A DNA stretch of 64,000 bases, from positions 1-64,000 of the forward strand of contig JACPPG010000064.1 of NCBI GenBank assembly GCA_016191115.1, read 5' to 3'. The stretch is from Planctomycetia bacterium (GTDB taxonomy: Bacteria > Planctomycetota > Planctomycetia > Pirellulales > JACPPG01). Positions 1 to 9,405 of this stretch are shown here, piece by piece. The translations under genes were made by a program, and so were the position numbers. How positions within the stretch are numbered: position 1 is the stretch's first letter; each line of letters starts with the position of its first letter. The notes under the pieces are model-generated. The model saw nothing but the letters and a program-made list of their open reading frames with translations. It searched no databases and was not told where the DNA came from.

Positions 1-63
1 TTCGGCGGTCAGCCGCGGTCCCAAATCCGGCAACGTAGCGACAGACATGCGTTCGGCATCCAT
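1..63 (-). CDS. N-terminal fragment of an unidentified protein (runs off the window)
   Basis: An open frame starts with ATG at 63 on the minus strand and remains open to base 1. It encodes 21 residues beginning MDAERMSVATLPDLG. A second in-frame ATG lies at 48. Nothing in this short stretch identifies a family. It is listed because the frame is open to the edge and no other coding signal explains these bases. The stretch from 64 to about 235 holds no gene that I can support. Confidence 0.35.
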   Translation of the reverse strand, partial: MDAERMSVATLPDLGPRLTAE

Positions 64-244
64 GCCACTGATCAATGCCCATCGTCATAAAACACCAGCC
101 CAATTTCACCAAGATCAACTTCACACGGCTAAAGAGTTACACGATTTTCAATTCCTCCGCAGGACGTTGGCCCGAAAAATGTGCCTGACCCCCTCTCCCA
201 GGACTTTGCAGTTGTCCTGAGCCCCGCGAGCAAGAGTGAGCTCG

Positions 245-937
245 ATGTTGCACCGCGAACCCCAAAGCGCCTGGCGAGACCGCGTCGGCGACGTGGCCGC
301 TTGGAACCAGTGGCCCGTCAGCTTGCAGAAGCAAGCGATGCGGACGTTCCTGGCGGCGCTTGCGCGGTTGATCACCGGCGCCAGCGTTCGCTGGGTCGAC
401 TGCCAGCCCGACACCTGTCAGCGCGTGTACTTTGCCAATCACACCAGCCATCTCGACGCTTTGATCCTGTGGGCCTCGCTGCCGGCGCGGGTCCGCAACC
501 TGACGCGCCCCGTGGCGGCCAAGGACTATTGGGAGAAGGGCTGGGTCCGCCGCTACCTGGCCATGCAAGTGTTCGACGCCCTGCTGATCGATCGCAAGGA
601 AATCAAGGTGCATCAAAGCCCCGTGGACCTGATGCTCAAGGCGATCGGCGACCGGCAATCGCTCATTGTCTTCCCCGAGGGACACCGCAACACGGGCTCG
701 GACTTGGACGAGTTCAAAAGCGGCCTCTACTATCTGGCCAAAAAGCGCCCCGACCTGGAGCTTGTGCCGGTGCACATCGACAACGTGAATCGCGTGTTGC
801 CTCGCGGTGAGTTCCTGCCCGTGCCGCTGTTGAGCTGTATCACCTTCGGTCAGCCGATGTGGTTGGAGGCTCAGGAGCCCAAGGTCGATTTTCTGCGCCG
901 TGCGCGAGACGCCGTCCGCCGCTTGAAGGACGTATGA
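245..937 (+). CDS. 1-acyl-sn-glycerol-3-phosphate acyltransferase-like protein (PlsC family)
   Basis: About 230 residues. The acyltransferase block HxxxxD is seen as NHTSHLD (His66, Asp71), and the glycerol-phosphate-binding block as FPEGHRN near residue 148. Family members transfer an acyl group to lysophosphatidate at the inner membrane to give phosphatidate. The next gene, cdsA, starts inside the stop codon of this one (ATGA overlap at 934-937), so the two are very likely translationally coupled and act consecutively: phosphatidate, then CDP-diacylglycerol. A GTG at 236 in the same frame is an alternative start; neither has a clear Shine-Dalgarno site. Substrate specificity within the superfamily cannot be read from the sequence. 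Confidence 0.9.
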   Translation: MLHREPQSAWRDRVGDVAAWNQWPVSLQKQAMRTFLAALARLITGASVRWVDCQPDTCQRVYFANHTSHLDALILWASLPARVRNLTRPVAAKDYWEKGWVRRYLAMQVFDALLIDRKEIKVHQSPVDLMLKAIGDRQSLIVFPEGHRNTGSDLDEFKSGLYYLAKKRPDLELVPVHIDNVNRVLPRGEFLPVPLLSCITFGQPMWLEAQEPKVDFLRRARDAVRRLKDV

Positions 938-1911
938 GCCTGATCAACGATCCCAGCACGCTCGGGCTCATCGGCGCCATCGTGGGCCTTTTGGGGCTGG
1001 CCACCGGCACCGGCCAGATTTTGAAGCGCCAGACCGATCCGCGGTTCGATCCGGCCGTCATCGAGCAATTCAACCACCGGGTCCGGGCCTGGTGGCTATT
1101 GCTCTCGGTGCTGGCTGCCGCCTTCCTGCTCGGTCAGACGGCCACGGTGGTGTTGTTCGGCCTCTTGTCGTTCTGGGCGCTTCGCGAGTTCATCACGCTC
1201 ACGCCCACCCGCGCCGCCGACCACCGGGCGCTGTTCTGGGTGTTCGTCCTGTTTACGCCCTTGCAATACGTGCTGGTGGGGATGAATTGGTATGGGCTGT
1301 ACACGATCCTCATCCCGGTGTACGCGTTTCTCTTCGTTCCGGTGCGAGTGGCGCTAGCGGGCGACTACAAGCGATATTTAGAGCGCTGCGCCAAGATTCA
1401 GTCTGGCCTGATGATCTGCGTGTACTGCTTGAGTCACGCCCCGGCCCTATTGAATCTGGCGCGGCCCGTCCCCAGTGGCGCCACCGCCGCGGACGTGTCG
1501 GCACAAAACGCCGGGCTGCTATTGTTCTTCATCGTCGTGGTGACGATGGGAGACGCGTTTCACTACGCGGCCGAGCAGCTTGTCGGCCGGCGGATCATCG
1601 CGCCGGCCATCAGCGCCAACCGGACGTGGGAGGGTTTTCTGGCGGCCGTCGGCTGCGGGACCCTATTCGGCGCCGCCCTGTGGTGGGCCACGCCCTTCAA
1701 CCCGTGGGCGGCCGCCGGAATGTCGCTTTTGATCACAACGATGGGCTTTTGCGGCGGCCTGGTGATGTCGGCCATCAAGCGCGATCGCGGCGTGCAAGAC
1801 TACGGCACGCTGGTCGTAGGGCACGGGGGCGTGCTCGATCGTATCGACTCGGTCTGCTTCGCAGCGCCCGTGTTTTTCCACGTCACACAGTACGTGCTTC
1901 AGTATCTGTGA
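934..1911 (+). CDS. cdsA: Phosphatidate cytidylyltransferase
   Basis: This 325-residue polytopic membrane protein makes CDP-diacylglycerol from phosphatidate and CTP. The family signature lies near the C-terminus: SAIKRDRGVQDYG followed by HGGVLDRIDS, with the KR, D and HGG..DR.DS residues of CdsA. Many hydrophobic segments precede it. The start is fixed by the 4-base ATGA overlap with the acyltransferase gene. The product feeds phosphatidylglycerol synthesis, for which pgsA lies at 56.4-57.0 kb. Length is usual for the family (about 270-330 residues). Confidence 0.95.
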   Translation: MSLINDPSTLGLIGAIVGLLGLATGTGQILKRQTDPRFDPAVIEQFNHRVRAWWLLLSVLAAAFLLGQTATVVLFGLLSFWALREFITLTPTRAADHRALFWVFVLFTPLQYVLVGMNWYGLYTILIPVYAFLFVPVRVALAGDYKRYLERCAKIQSGLMICVYCLSHAPALLNLARPVPSGATAADVSAQNAGLLLFFIVVVTMGDAFHYAAEQLVGRRIIAPAISANRTWEGFLAAVGCGTLFGAALWWATPFNPWAAAGMSLLITTMGFCGGLVMSAIKRDRGVQDYGTLVVGHGGVLDRIDSVCFAAPVFFHVTQYVLQYL

Positions 1912-1928
1912 GGCCGTGGGGCGACGTT

Positions 1929-3173
1929 TCACTCGGCCGCAGCCGGTTGCCCGTTGCGCACGGCGTAGACCGAGCCCTCCGCCGCGCGACGATCCTGTGC
2001 CTGTGCGGGGGGCGCGGCCGTGGCCGGCGGGTTGGCGCGATCCCACTCGAGGAGGACCTGCCGCGATGGATCGGTCGAAGCCGACTGTGGCGCGGCATCG
2101 CCGGTGGGCGACGAAGCCACGGCGCCATGGGCCGACGGCGGATCGTCCGATTCAGGTCCCGGCAAGACCTGCCGCTCCCGCGCGGTCGGTGGCTGCCAGG
2201 CCGCCGGCGGGCTCGACGAATCGGCTGCCATCGCCAGCGCGCCCTCCGCTCCTAGTTGCTCGCGACGTGGCTTGGGTGTTACCGGCACCAGGTTGCCCGC
2301 CAGGTTCGTCGGCTCGTCGGCGCTCTGGCCGCGGTAGATCAAGTTCGGTTGCGGTCGCTCGCGCCGGGGACCCTGCGCCAGTAGCGTGGATGGCTTGGGA
2401 TCGGCGGTCGGCGATTGGATCGCCGGGCTTCCCTTCTTCACCCAGTCCAGCCATGAGTTTTGCAGTTCGCCAAGGCTGGCGTAGCCGTAGCTCTGCTTCG
2501 TGGCCTGCGGCCATTGCTCCCCCTGCAGGCCTGCGGCGACAAAGTTCAGGAATTTCTGGCGTCCTCCCTGCTGAATCAGAAACGACGCCAGCGAGTGACC
2601 CTGCGCGTACAGCGGCAGCACGTCGTGCGGATACTCCTTCATCGCGAACATCGACTGAAAGGGAATGCCGCGCCCCGTGCGCAAGAACGAAATCAGCATC
2701 TGCTGCTGCTTATTCCGTTCGCTGGCATGTTCCACCGTCGTGCAAGCGCCTTCGTCGGCCCAGCGGGGCAGCGGCCGGCGGAAGTACGTTGCGAAGACGG
2801 TGTGCGTGACTTCATGGGGCAGCACGGAATCGAGAACTCGCTCTTGCGATCCCTGGATCTGCATCTGCCAGCCGTACACCGTGCCGGCGTCGAACATGAA
2901 GCTAGTGGCCCCGCCCGCGCCGATTCGTTCACCAACTTGTGCCGTGATGGGGCACGGCTGCGGCCAGTCGGCCAGTGGCTTGCCGAGCCACAAGACGGCC
3001 AAGTCGTGTCGATACTGCTCGGCCTGCTTGCCGATCCGCGTGGCCAGCTCAGGGGTGGGGGCGTTGACGATGAAATTGCGCGTGCGGTAGCCGGCGGCTG
3101 CGCAGTAGGCAGTAGGCGGCAGGCAGTAGGCGGCCAAAAACAGAACGGCCGCGCGGGCCAGACGAGCATCCAT
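1929..3173 (-). CDS. Secreted gluzincin-type zinc metallopeptidase-like protein
   Basis: The product has 414 residues. A signal peptide covers about residues 1-26 (hydrophobic AAVLFLAAYCLPPTAYC). A HExxH zinc site is visible as HEVTH (His120, Glu121, His124), followed by WADEG with Glu141 in the position of the third gluzincin ligand. From about residue 250 the chain is Pro/Ala/Arg-rich with low complexity, probably a disordered tail. The start at 3173 is favoured by GAGGAGAGAG just upstream; an earlier in-frame codon at 3188 lies before it. It converges with cdsA, with only 17 bases between stops. The role is probably a periplasmic or extracellular peptidase; the substrate is unknown. Confidence 0.75.
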   Translation of the reverse strand: MDARLARAAVLFLAAYCLPPTAYCAAAGYRTRNFIVNAPTPELATRIGKQAEQYRHDLAVLWLGKPLADWPQPCPITAQVGERIGAGGATSFMFDAGTVYGWQMQIQGSQERVLDSVLPHEVTHTVFATYFRRPLPRWADEGACTTVEHASERNKQQQMLISFLRTGRGIPFQSMFAMKEYPHDVLPLYAQGHSLASFLIQQGGRQKFLNFVAAGLQGEQWPQATKQSYGYASLGELQNSWLDWVKKGSPAIQSPTADPKPSTLLAQGPRRERPQPNLIYRGQSADEPTNLAGNLVPVTPKPRREQLGAEGALAMAADSSSPPAAWQPPTARERQVLPGPESDDPPSAHGAVASSPTGDAAPQSASTDPSRQVLLEWDRANPPATAAPPAQAQDRRAAEGSVYAVRNGQPAAAE

Positions 3174-3450
3174 GCTCTCTCTCCTCAATGGTCACGTTCC
3201 ACTTTGCCGCGCATCGGCGGGTCCCTGCGGCAAAGGCGGTCGGCCGACAAAGCAACTTCTGAGCCGGAAACTCGGATCGACCGATCGTGACGGGGTGCGG
3301 TTTCGATGGAAAGCGTTACGACGTTGGCAGGTTAGACGTGACTAGACGCGATGAGGTCGGGGCGTTCCGCCCGGCGCACCACGTGGTAAAGTTTGCAAAA
3401 TCTACCCAAATTGCCGCTCGACTCCTATAGCGGTTTCAGTCGCCCGTTTG

Positions 3451-3894
3451 CTAGCAACCGTCCGCATTGGCGCCGGCGCCCGTGAGCCGCCTGAGGAGTG
3501 CCGTGTTCGCGCTCGGAAACTCGTAGCGTCTCAAGTCCGCGGCCGCGACCCAGAGAAAGGGCGGGCACACCGGCGGCGCGGGATCGCGTTCCATCCGGCA
3601 CGCGATGAATGAGACCTCGACCCGGCCGTGCGCGTACTGCTCGACGACGGTCGGGTAGGCGCCGCAGGCGCGGACCGCCACGCCCGTCTCCTCGAGGCAT
3701 TCTCTCTCGGCGGCCTCTTCGGGCGTCTCCCCCGGGCGGATCTTGCCGCCAGGAAACTCCCACAGGCCGGCCAGCGGAATGCCCGGCGGTCGCTGCCCGA
3801 TCAGGAATCGCCCGTGGTCCTCGACGACGGCGACGGCGACGCGCGTCGCAGGCGGCGCGGTTGAGGTCTCTGGCATCGCGCCTATCGGTTCCAC
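3451..3894 (-). CDS. Nudix hydrolase, MutT-like
   Basis: The protein has 147 residues. The Nudix box GX5EX7REUXEEXGU is complete: GGKIRPGE, seven residues, then RECLEETGV (about residues 49-72). It is preceded by RPPGIPLAGLWEFPGGK, typical of MutT-type 8-oxo-dGTP diphosphatases. Such enzymes hydrolyse a nucleoside diphosphate linked to X, often for nucleotide-pool sanitation. The start is probably the GTG at 3894, which has GGAAGGG about seven bases upstream; ATG at 3876 lacks such a site. It lies downstream of an oxidoreductase gene on the same strand with a 39-base gap, so a shared transcript is possible. Confidence 0.85.
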   Translation of the reverse strand: MEPIGAMPETSTAPPATRVAVAVVEDHGRFLIGQRPPGIPLAGLWEFPGGKIRPGETPEEAAERECLEETGVAVRACGAYPTVVEQYAHGRVEVSFIACRMERDPAPPVCPPFLWVAAADLRRYEFPSANTALLRRLTGAGANADGC

Positions 3895-3933
3895 CGTGAA
3901 CCCTTCCTGACGACATGGATTCGCGTCAGCGTG

Positions 3934-5130
3934 CTACCGTCTGGCGCGGGGGTGCTTAAGCGGCAGCCAGGCGCCGTTCTGCCGGCTGCTGGCGACGCTC
4001 TGCTGGATAAAGAACATCCCTTCGACGCCGTCGTTGACGTTGGGGTAGATCGTGTCGCGCCGTTCGAAGTCCTTGCCCGTTGCCCGCAGCGCCATGTCGT
4101 CGTAGGCGAAGCGGTACACGTTGGCGAAGGCCTCGAAGAAGGCCTCGGGATGGCCGCTGGGCAACCGGCAAGCGGCCGCTCCGGCGGCGTTCGTGTGCGG
4201 CGCGTTAGGGTCGCGCGTGTAGACCGCCATCGGTTGACCGTTGCGGCGGTACAGCATTTTGTTGGGCTCCTCCTGGTGCCATTCGAGCGAGCCCTTCGTG
4301 CCGTCGATCTCGATGAACAAGTCGTTCTCGCGGCCGTGGCTGATTTGCGACGCGGTCACCGTGCCGACCGCCCCATTCTCGAAGCGAACGATGGCGGTGC
4401 CGTAGTCGTCGAGCTTGCGCCCCTCGTTGAACGTCTTCAGGTGGCAACTGATCGATTCCGGCAGCAACCCCGTCATGTACCGCGCCAGGTTGTAGGCGTG
4501 CGTGCCGATGTCGCCGAAGCTTCCGGCCGCGCCGCTCTTGGCCGGGTCGGTGCGCCAGGAAGCCTGCTTTTGCGACTCGTTCTCCAGCCGCGTCCGCAGC
4601 CAGCCTTGAATGTAATTCGAGCGAATGGCGTTGATCTCGCCCAACTCGCCGCCAAGCACCATGTGGCGGGCTTGCCGCACCAGTGGGTAGCCGGTGTAGT
4701 TGTGCGACACGGCGAAGACGACGCCCGCGGCGTCGACGGCCTCGGCCAATTCCTCGGCCTGCGCCAGATCGAAGGTCATGGGCTTGTCGCAGATGACGTT
4801 GAAGCCGGCTTCGACGGCGGCCTTGGCGATCTCGAAGTGCGTGTAGTTGGGCGTGGCGACCGAGACGAAGTCGATGCGCCGGTCGGCGGGCAGCTTCTTT
4901 TCGGAATCGATCAATTCCCGGTACGACCCGTAGGCCCGCTCGGACGGGATGTCGTAGTCGGGGGCGGAGGCCTTGGCCTTGGCCGGGTCGCTCGACAGCG
5001 CTCCGGCCACGAGCGCGGCCCGATTGTCCAGCACGGCCGCCGTGGCGTGCACCCGGCCGATGAAAGCGCCCTGCCCTCCGCCCACGAGCGCCATGCGCAG
5101 CTTGCGATTCAAGGGGCCGTTGGTCGCCAT
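3934..5130 (-). CDS. Gfo/Idh/MocA family oxidoreductase
   Basis: The protein has 398 residues. The Rossmann dinucleotide-binding motif is near the N-terminus (ALVGGGQGAFIGR), and the conserved lysine motif follows as CDKPMTFDLAQAEELAEA. The second half fits the family's GFO_IDH_MocA C-terminal domain. Members use NAD(P) to oxidise or reduce sugars, inositols or related compounds; the substrate here is unknown. The start at 5130 (MATNGPLNRK) is chosen because AAGGGAGAG lies upstream; the frame is open to 5217 but that extension looks non-coding. A second member is at 53.8 kb. Confidence 0.9.
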   Translation of the reverse strand: MATNGPLNRKLRMALVGGGQGAFIGRVHATAAVLDNRAALVAGALSSDPAKAKASAPDYDIPSERAYGSYRELIDSEKKLPADRRIDFVSVATPNYTHFEIAKAAVEAGFNVICDKPMTFDLAQAEELAEAVDAAGVVFAVSHNYTGYPLVRQARHMVLGGELGEINAIRSNYIQGWLRTRLENESQKQASWRTDPAKSGAAGSFGDIGTHAYNLARYMTGLLPESISCHLKTFNEGRKLDDYGTAIVRFENGAVGTVTASQISHGRENDLFIEIDGTKGSLEWHQEEPNKMLYRRNGQPMAVYTRDPNAPHTNAAGAAACRLPSGHPEAFFEAFANVYRFAYDDMALRATGKDFERRDTIYPNVNDGVEGMFFIQQSVASSRQNGAWLPLKHPRARR

Positions 5131-5460
5131 CGTAAGCTCTCCCTTCGCCCTGGATCCCCGAACCGGCTGCGCGCCCTCGCCAAAGGAGGTCATGGACTCG
5201 CACGGCCACTGCCGCACAGTTTACCGTCCTGCCGCCGGGATTGTAGGGGCGTATGCGCCTTGTTAGCCGAGAAACATAATCTGGTGGCCCAACGCCAGGC
5301 GCGGTACGATTGGCGCGTGCGGGAGAGGCGCGACGAGCCAGGAATGGTCCTCGGACTCGGGTGGTCCGCGCGTCGATTTCTCTTCGCGCGCGACAGCGCC
5401 GGCCAGCGGCTCGTGCCCCTTTCCCACGGCGGCCCAAAGCTCTTTTTCGGGAGGCCCTCT

Positions 5461-5979
5461 ATGTCGCCATCATGGTACCGTCGGCCCGTGGTTTGGTTGG
5501 CAGCGGGCGTGTTGATCGGCATCGTCGCCGCCGGCTTCTGGCCCCACGCGCAACTGCACGCCGTGGCCACGGATCACACCGACAATTTCACGATCGCCAC
5601 GGGGCCCGTGGATGACGAGCTCGAGGCGATCTTCTTCCTCGACTTCCTCACCGGGACGTTGAAGGCCGCGGTGATCAGCACCTCGACCGGCAAGTTCACG
5701 GCGCTTTTCGAGACTTCCGTGTTGAACGACCTGGGCATCACTCAGGGGCAAAACCCCAGATACTTGATGATCACGGGCGTCGCCGGATTGCGGCGAAGCG
5801 GCGCGGGGTTGCAGCCTGGCACCTCGGTCGTCTACGTGGCCGAAGTGGGTAGCGGCAAAGTCGCCGCCTACGCGATTCCCTGGAACCGTGGCCAGGCCAC
5901 GGCCGTGCAGCCGTTCAAAGGCGCGCTCTATCGCCTCGACGTGCTGCAATTCCGCAACACGCCCGTCCGCGGCCAATAG
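5461..5979 (+). CDS. Hypothetical membrane-anchored protein with one N-terminal transmembrane segment
   Basis: The protein has 172 residues. A single hydrophobic segment spans about residues 8-26 (VVWLAAGVLIGIVAAGFW). It is followed by a periplasmic-type region of mixed beta character with repeated aliphatic/threonine runs and a conserved-looking SGKVAAYAIPWN near the end. A strong GGGAGG precedes the ATG at 5461. The plus-strand frame is also open upstream across the neighbouring minus-strand gene, but that part is antisense. I recognise no named family; I infer an envelope protein that is conserved within planctomycetes. Confidence 0.7.
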   Translation: MSPSWYRRPVVWLAAGVLIGIVAAGFWPHAQLHAVATDHTDNFTIATGPVDDELEAIFFLDFLTGTLKAAVISTSTGKFTALFETSVLNDLGITQGQNPRYLMITGVAGLRRSGAGLQPGTSVVYVAEVGSGKVAAYAIPWNRGQATAVQPFKGALYRLDVLQFRNTPVRGQ

Positions 5980-6115
5980 CTCCGCGAGCAAGCGACGCGC
6001 CCCCGTGGCCCGCTTGGAGCGTTCGATGCGGCTCAGCAACGCCCGACGATCGGCCCGGTGCGTTACCGCGCGCCACGCGTCCTGGTTGTCTGGCGCCGGT
6101 GCTCCCGCCCGGCTT

Positions 6116-6272
6116 CAGGGCCATTTTGTTTTTCAAGATGGCGAGGCCGGAAAATGGGACTGGCTCCGAGCCGACAGAGCGCAAGCCCTTTCAAACGAAG
6201 GTTGCGTCTCGGTGCCTGTCCCACTTTCCCGCCGGCGCGCTGCCGCTCAGTGTGAATATGTGAAAGGCCCTG
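6116..6272 (+). mobile_element. 157-bp palindromic mobile repeat, copy A (intact, with target duplication)
   Basis: The element starts CAGGGCCATTTTG and ends GGCCCTG. It is flanked by perfect 10-bp direct repeats CGCCCGGCTT (6106-6115 and 6273-6282). The two halves pair imperfectly over most of their length: GGGAAAATGGGACTGGC in the left arm against the complement of GCCTGTCCCACTTTCCC in the right arm. It contains no gene. It sits 93 bp upstream of hisA. Intact copies are also at 10007 and 55138. Confidence 0.9.
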
Positions 6273-6365
6273 CGCCCGGCTTCCCGACACTTGCCGGCCG
6301 GCAAGGGGTGTGCGATATTCGTGGTTTCTCTTGCCCTCACCTGTTCGACCGGGAACGCAGGCGGT

Positions 6366-7157
6366 ATGCAGATCTGGCCGGCCATTGATTTGCGCGGCGG
6401 CAAGTGCGTCCGTCTCCAGCAGGGTGATTACGGCCGCGAGACGGTGTTTGGCGACGACCCGGCCGCCATGGCCCGCAAGTGGGTTGCCGACGGAGCGCAG
6501 TGCCTGCACCTGGTGGACTTGGACGGCGCGCGCGACGGGCGGCTCGTCAACCTGGCAAGTGTCCGCGCGATCGTCGACTCGGCCGGTGTCCCTTGTGAAT
6601 TGGGGGGCGGCATCCGCGATGAGGACGCGATCCGCGAGCTCCTGGACGCCGGGCTGGCGCGGCTGGTGATCGGCACCAAGGCCCTCCGCGAGCCCGACTG
6701 GTTCCGCGCGGCGTGCCGGCGGTTCCCCGGCCGTTTAGCGCTAGGGATCGACGCCCGCGACGGCCGCGTGGCCACCGACGGTTGGCTCGTCACCAGCACC
6801 GTGGCGGCCACCGATCTGGCGCGGCAATTCGCCGGTGAACCCCTGGCGGCTGTCATCTATACCGACATCGCGGCCGACGGCATGCTGTGTGGGCCGAACC
6901 TGGCCTCGATCCGCGCCATGTGCGCCGCGGTCGACGTGCCGGTGGTGGCATCCGGGGGCGTACACGCGCTGGACGACGTTCGCCAACTAGCTTCACTCCG
7001 ATTGGACGGGGCGATCATCGGCCGCGCCCTGTACGATGGGCGATTTACGCTGGCCGAGGCCATTGCCGCGGCGTCCGGCGATTGTTTCCGCGAGCCTCCG
7101 GGTTTATCCCGGAGGTCCGGCGCAACCGGGATTCAACGTCCGAGCTCTCCGAGCTAA
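6366..7157 (+). CDS. hisA: Phosphoribosylformimino-5-aminoimidazole carboxamide ribotide isomerase
   Basis: The 263-residue TIM-barrel enzyme catalyses the fourth step of histidine synthesis (ProFAR to PRFAR). Seen: MQIWPAIDLRGG at the N-terminus with the catalytic Asp8, LGGGIRD, and IYTDIAADGM with the second catalytic aspartate. The GG phosphate-binding loops are also present (VASGGV, IIGRALYDGRF). The final 20 or so residues form an unconserved tail. ATG 6366 has AGGCGG upstream; the frame is open to 6291 but without family similarity. It is not in a his operon here; the next gene (EF-G-like) starts 26 bases downstream. Confidence 0.95.
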   Translation: MQIWPAIDLRGGKCVRLQQGDYGRETVFGDDPAAMARKWVADGAQCLHLVDLDGARDGRLVNLASVRAIVDSAGVPCELGGGIRDEDAIRELLDAGLARLVIGTKALREPDWFRAACRRFPGRLALGIDARDGRVATDGWLVTSTVAATDLARQFAGEPLAAVIYTDIAADGMLCGPNLASIRAMCAAVDVPVVASGGVHALDDVRQLASLRLDGAIIGRALYDGRFTLAEAIAAASGDCFREPPGLSRRSGATGIQRPSSPS

Positions 7158-7183
7158 CAAAGCAATGATCAAAGGACCGTCTC

Positions 7184-9283
7184 ATGGCTCAGCATAAAGT
7201 CGAGGACATCCGCAACATCGCCTTTTGCGGGCATGGGTCGGCCGGCAAGACGACGCTGGCCGACACCCTGCTTGCCAAGACCGGCGCGATCACGCACCCG
7301 GCCAGCGTCGATGCCGGGACCAGCGTTTGCGACTTCGACGAGGAGGAAAAGCACCACAAGTACACGATCGAGTCGAGCCTGGTGCACTTCACGCACGGCG
7401 ACAAGTTCTTCAACATTATCGACACGCCCGGCTACCCGGACTTCATCGGGCAGACGATCGCCGCCCTGCGCGGCGTCGACACGGCCGCGGTGGCGATCAA
7501 CGCCCACTCGGGCATCGAGGTGAACACCCGCCGCGTGTTTCAAGAGGCCGGCAAGGCGGGGCTGGGGCGGATGATCGTTATCACCAAGATGGACCTGGAC
7601 AATATCGACTTCCCGGAACTGGTAAAGAACATCCGCGCCCTGTTCGGCAATGCTTGCGTGCCGCTGAACGTGCCGCTGGGGAGCGGCGCCGAATTCCGCG
7701 GCGTGGCCAGCACGCTTTCGCCCCCCGCCGACAAGGCCGGCGCGCTCGTCGACCCCGCTTCCATCAATGAGTCGCTGATCGAGTCGATCATCGAAATCGA
7801 CGAAGCCGTGACCGAGAGGTACTTCGAGGGCCAGCAGCCGACCCCCGATGAAATCTCGCGGCTGATCGTCGAAGCCGTGGCCGGCGGCACGTTGATTCCC
7901 ATGGTGTGCGTCTCGGCCAAGACGGGCGCGGGCGTGCCGGAGCTCCTCGATGCGCTCGCGCTGTGCGCGCTCGCGCCGGGCAAGATCGCCCGCACGGCCA
8001 AAAAGGCCGACGGCACCGAGGTGGCCGTGAAATGCGACCCGGCCGGCCCGCTCGTCGCACAAGTCTTCAAGACGCGGATCGACCCCTTCGTGCAGAAGCT
8101 GAACTATCTGCGGATCTTCTCCGGCACGCTGAAGAAGGACGATGCGGTGTCGGCTTCGACGGCCCGCAAGCCGATCAAGGTCCACCAGCTCTTGCGCGTG
8201 CAGGGAAGCGCCACCGAACTGATCGACGCGGGCCAACCGGGCGACCTCGTGGCCATTGCCAAGCAAGAGGAGTTGCACACCGGCACGACCCTGGGCGAAC
8301 TGGTGATGCCGCCCATCGAATTCCCCACGCCGATGGCCGGCTTGGCCGTCACGCCCAGGAGCCGCGGCGACGAGGGCAAGTTGTCTGGCGCGCTACACAA
8401 GGTCGTCGAGGAGGACTCCACGCTGCGGCTGGATCGCGACTCGCAGACCAAGGAACTGGTGATGACCGGCATGAGCGAGCTGCACCTGCAGGTACTTCGC
8501 GAGCGGCTCAAGCGCCGCGACAAGGTCGAGGTCGACGTGAAGGAGCCGAAAATCCCTTACCGCGAGACGATCCAGGCCAACGCCGAGGGAAGCTACCGCC
8601 ACAAGAAGCAAACCGGCGGCCGCGGCCAGTTCGGCGAGGTGCACATCCGCATGTACCCGCTGCCGGAGGGGACCAACATCGAGGAATACGCCGTCAAGGC
8701 CCGCTTCCCGTCGATGCGCGAGCATCACTACGATCCGGAGCGCAACTTTTTGTGGATTGACTCGATCGTGGGCGGAACGATTCCCAACAACTTCCTGCCG
8801 GCGGTGGAAAAAGGCTTTCGCGAGCGGCTGGAAAAAGGGGTCATCGCCGGCTTCAAGGTGCAAAACGTTGCCGTCGAGGTGCACTTCGGCAAGCACCATC
8901 CGGTCGACAGCTCGGAAGCCGCCTTCAAGACGGCCGGCTCGATGGCCTTCCGCAACGTCTTTCGCGAAGCGCGGCCGACGTTGATGGAACCGATCGTCAA
9001 GCTGCACGTCACCGTGCCCGGCGAGAAGCTGGGCGACATCAATAGCGACATGTCAGGCCGGCGCGGCCGCGTGCTGGGAATGGACTCGGCCGGCGGCGAC
9101 TTGCAGACCGTGACGGCCGAGGTGCCATTGGCCGAGGTGACGACCTACGCTCGCAGCCTCTCGAGCATGACTGGCGGACAAGGCAGCTACGCGATGGAGT
9201 TCAGCCACTACGACGTGGTGCCCGGCCACGCGCAGAAGGAAATCATCGAGAAGGCGGTGCTGCAAGAAGAGGAGGAGGGATAG
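7184..9283 (+). CDS. Elongation factor G-like translational GTPase (EF-G2 type)
   Basis: The protein has 699 residues. Its GTPase domain shows P-loop GHGSAGKTT (residues 16-24), DTPGYPD (G3) and ITKMDLD in place of NKMD (G4), followed by domains II-V with the EF-G-like block KKQTGGRGQFGEVHIRMYPL. Switch I reads CDFDEEEKHHKYTIESS instead of the canonical ERGITI, which marks the divergent EF-G paralogue group rather than the main translocase. Function is probably ribosome-associated, but its exact role (translocation, recycling or a stress variant) cannot be read here. The absence of rpsL, rpsG and tuf neighbours also argues that it is not the primary fusA. Confidence 0.88.
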   Translation: MAQHKVEDIRNIAFCGHGSAGKTTLADTLLAKTGAITHPASVDAGTSVCDFDEEEKHHKYTIESSLVHFTHGDKFFNIIDTPGYPDFIGQTIAALRGVDTAAVAINAHSGIEVNTRRVFQEAGKAGLGRMIVITKMDLDNIDFPELVKNIRALFGNACVPLNVPLGSGAEFRGVASTLSPPADKAGALVDPASINESLIESIIEIDEAVTERYFEGQQPTPDEISRLIVEAVAGGTLIPMVCVSAKTGAGVPELLDALALCALAPGKIARTAKKADGTEVAVKCDPAGPLVAQVFKTRIDPFVQKLNYLRIFSGTLKKDDAVSASTARKPIKVHQLLRVQGSATELIDAGQPGDLVAIAKQEELHTGTTLGELVMPPIEFPTPMAGLAVTPRSRGDEGKLSGALHKVVEEDSTLRLDRDSQTKELVMTGMSELHLQVLRERLKRRDKVEVDVKEPKIPYRETIQANAEGSYRHKKQTGGRGQFGEVHIRMYPLPEGTNIEEYAVKARFPSMREHHYDPERNFLWIDSIVGGTIPNNFLPAVEKGFRERLEKGVIAGFKVQNVAVEVHFGKHHPVDSSEAAFKTAGSMAFRNVFREARPTLMEPIVKLHVTVPGEKLGDINSDMSGRRGRVLGMDSAGGDLQTVTAEVPLAEVTTYARSLSSMTGGQGSYAMEFSHYDVVPGHAQKEIIEKAVLQEEEEG

Positions 9284-9405
9284 CGCGGCCAGGCACTTGC
9301 CGCCACCGCGCTGCAACACGATTTGACGGTGGCCACTCGCAACACGTCGGACTACCGTTACTGCGGTGCTGCGTTGGTAAATCCGTTCGCGCACTGAATC
9401 GTTCG

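Noticed and set aside
3931..5979. Very long plus-strand open frame across the oxidoreductase gene
   Set aside because: The part before 5461 is antisense to a clear Gfo/Idh/MocA gene. Only 5461-5979, with its own GGGAGG site and membrane segment, looks coding.
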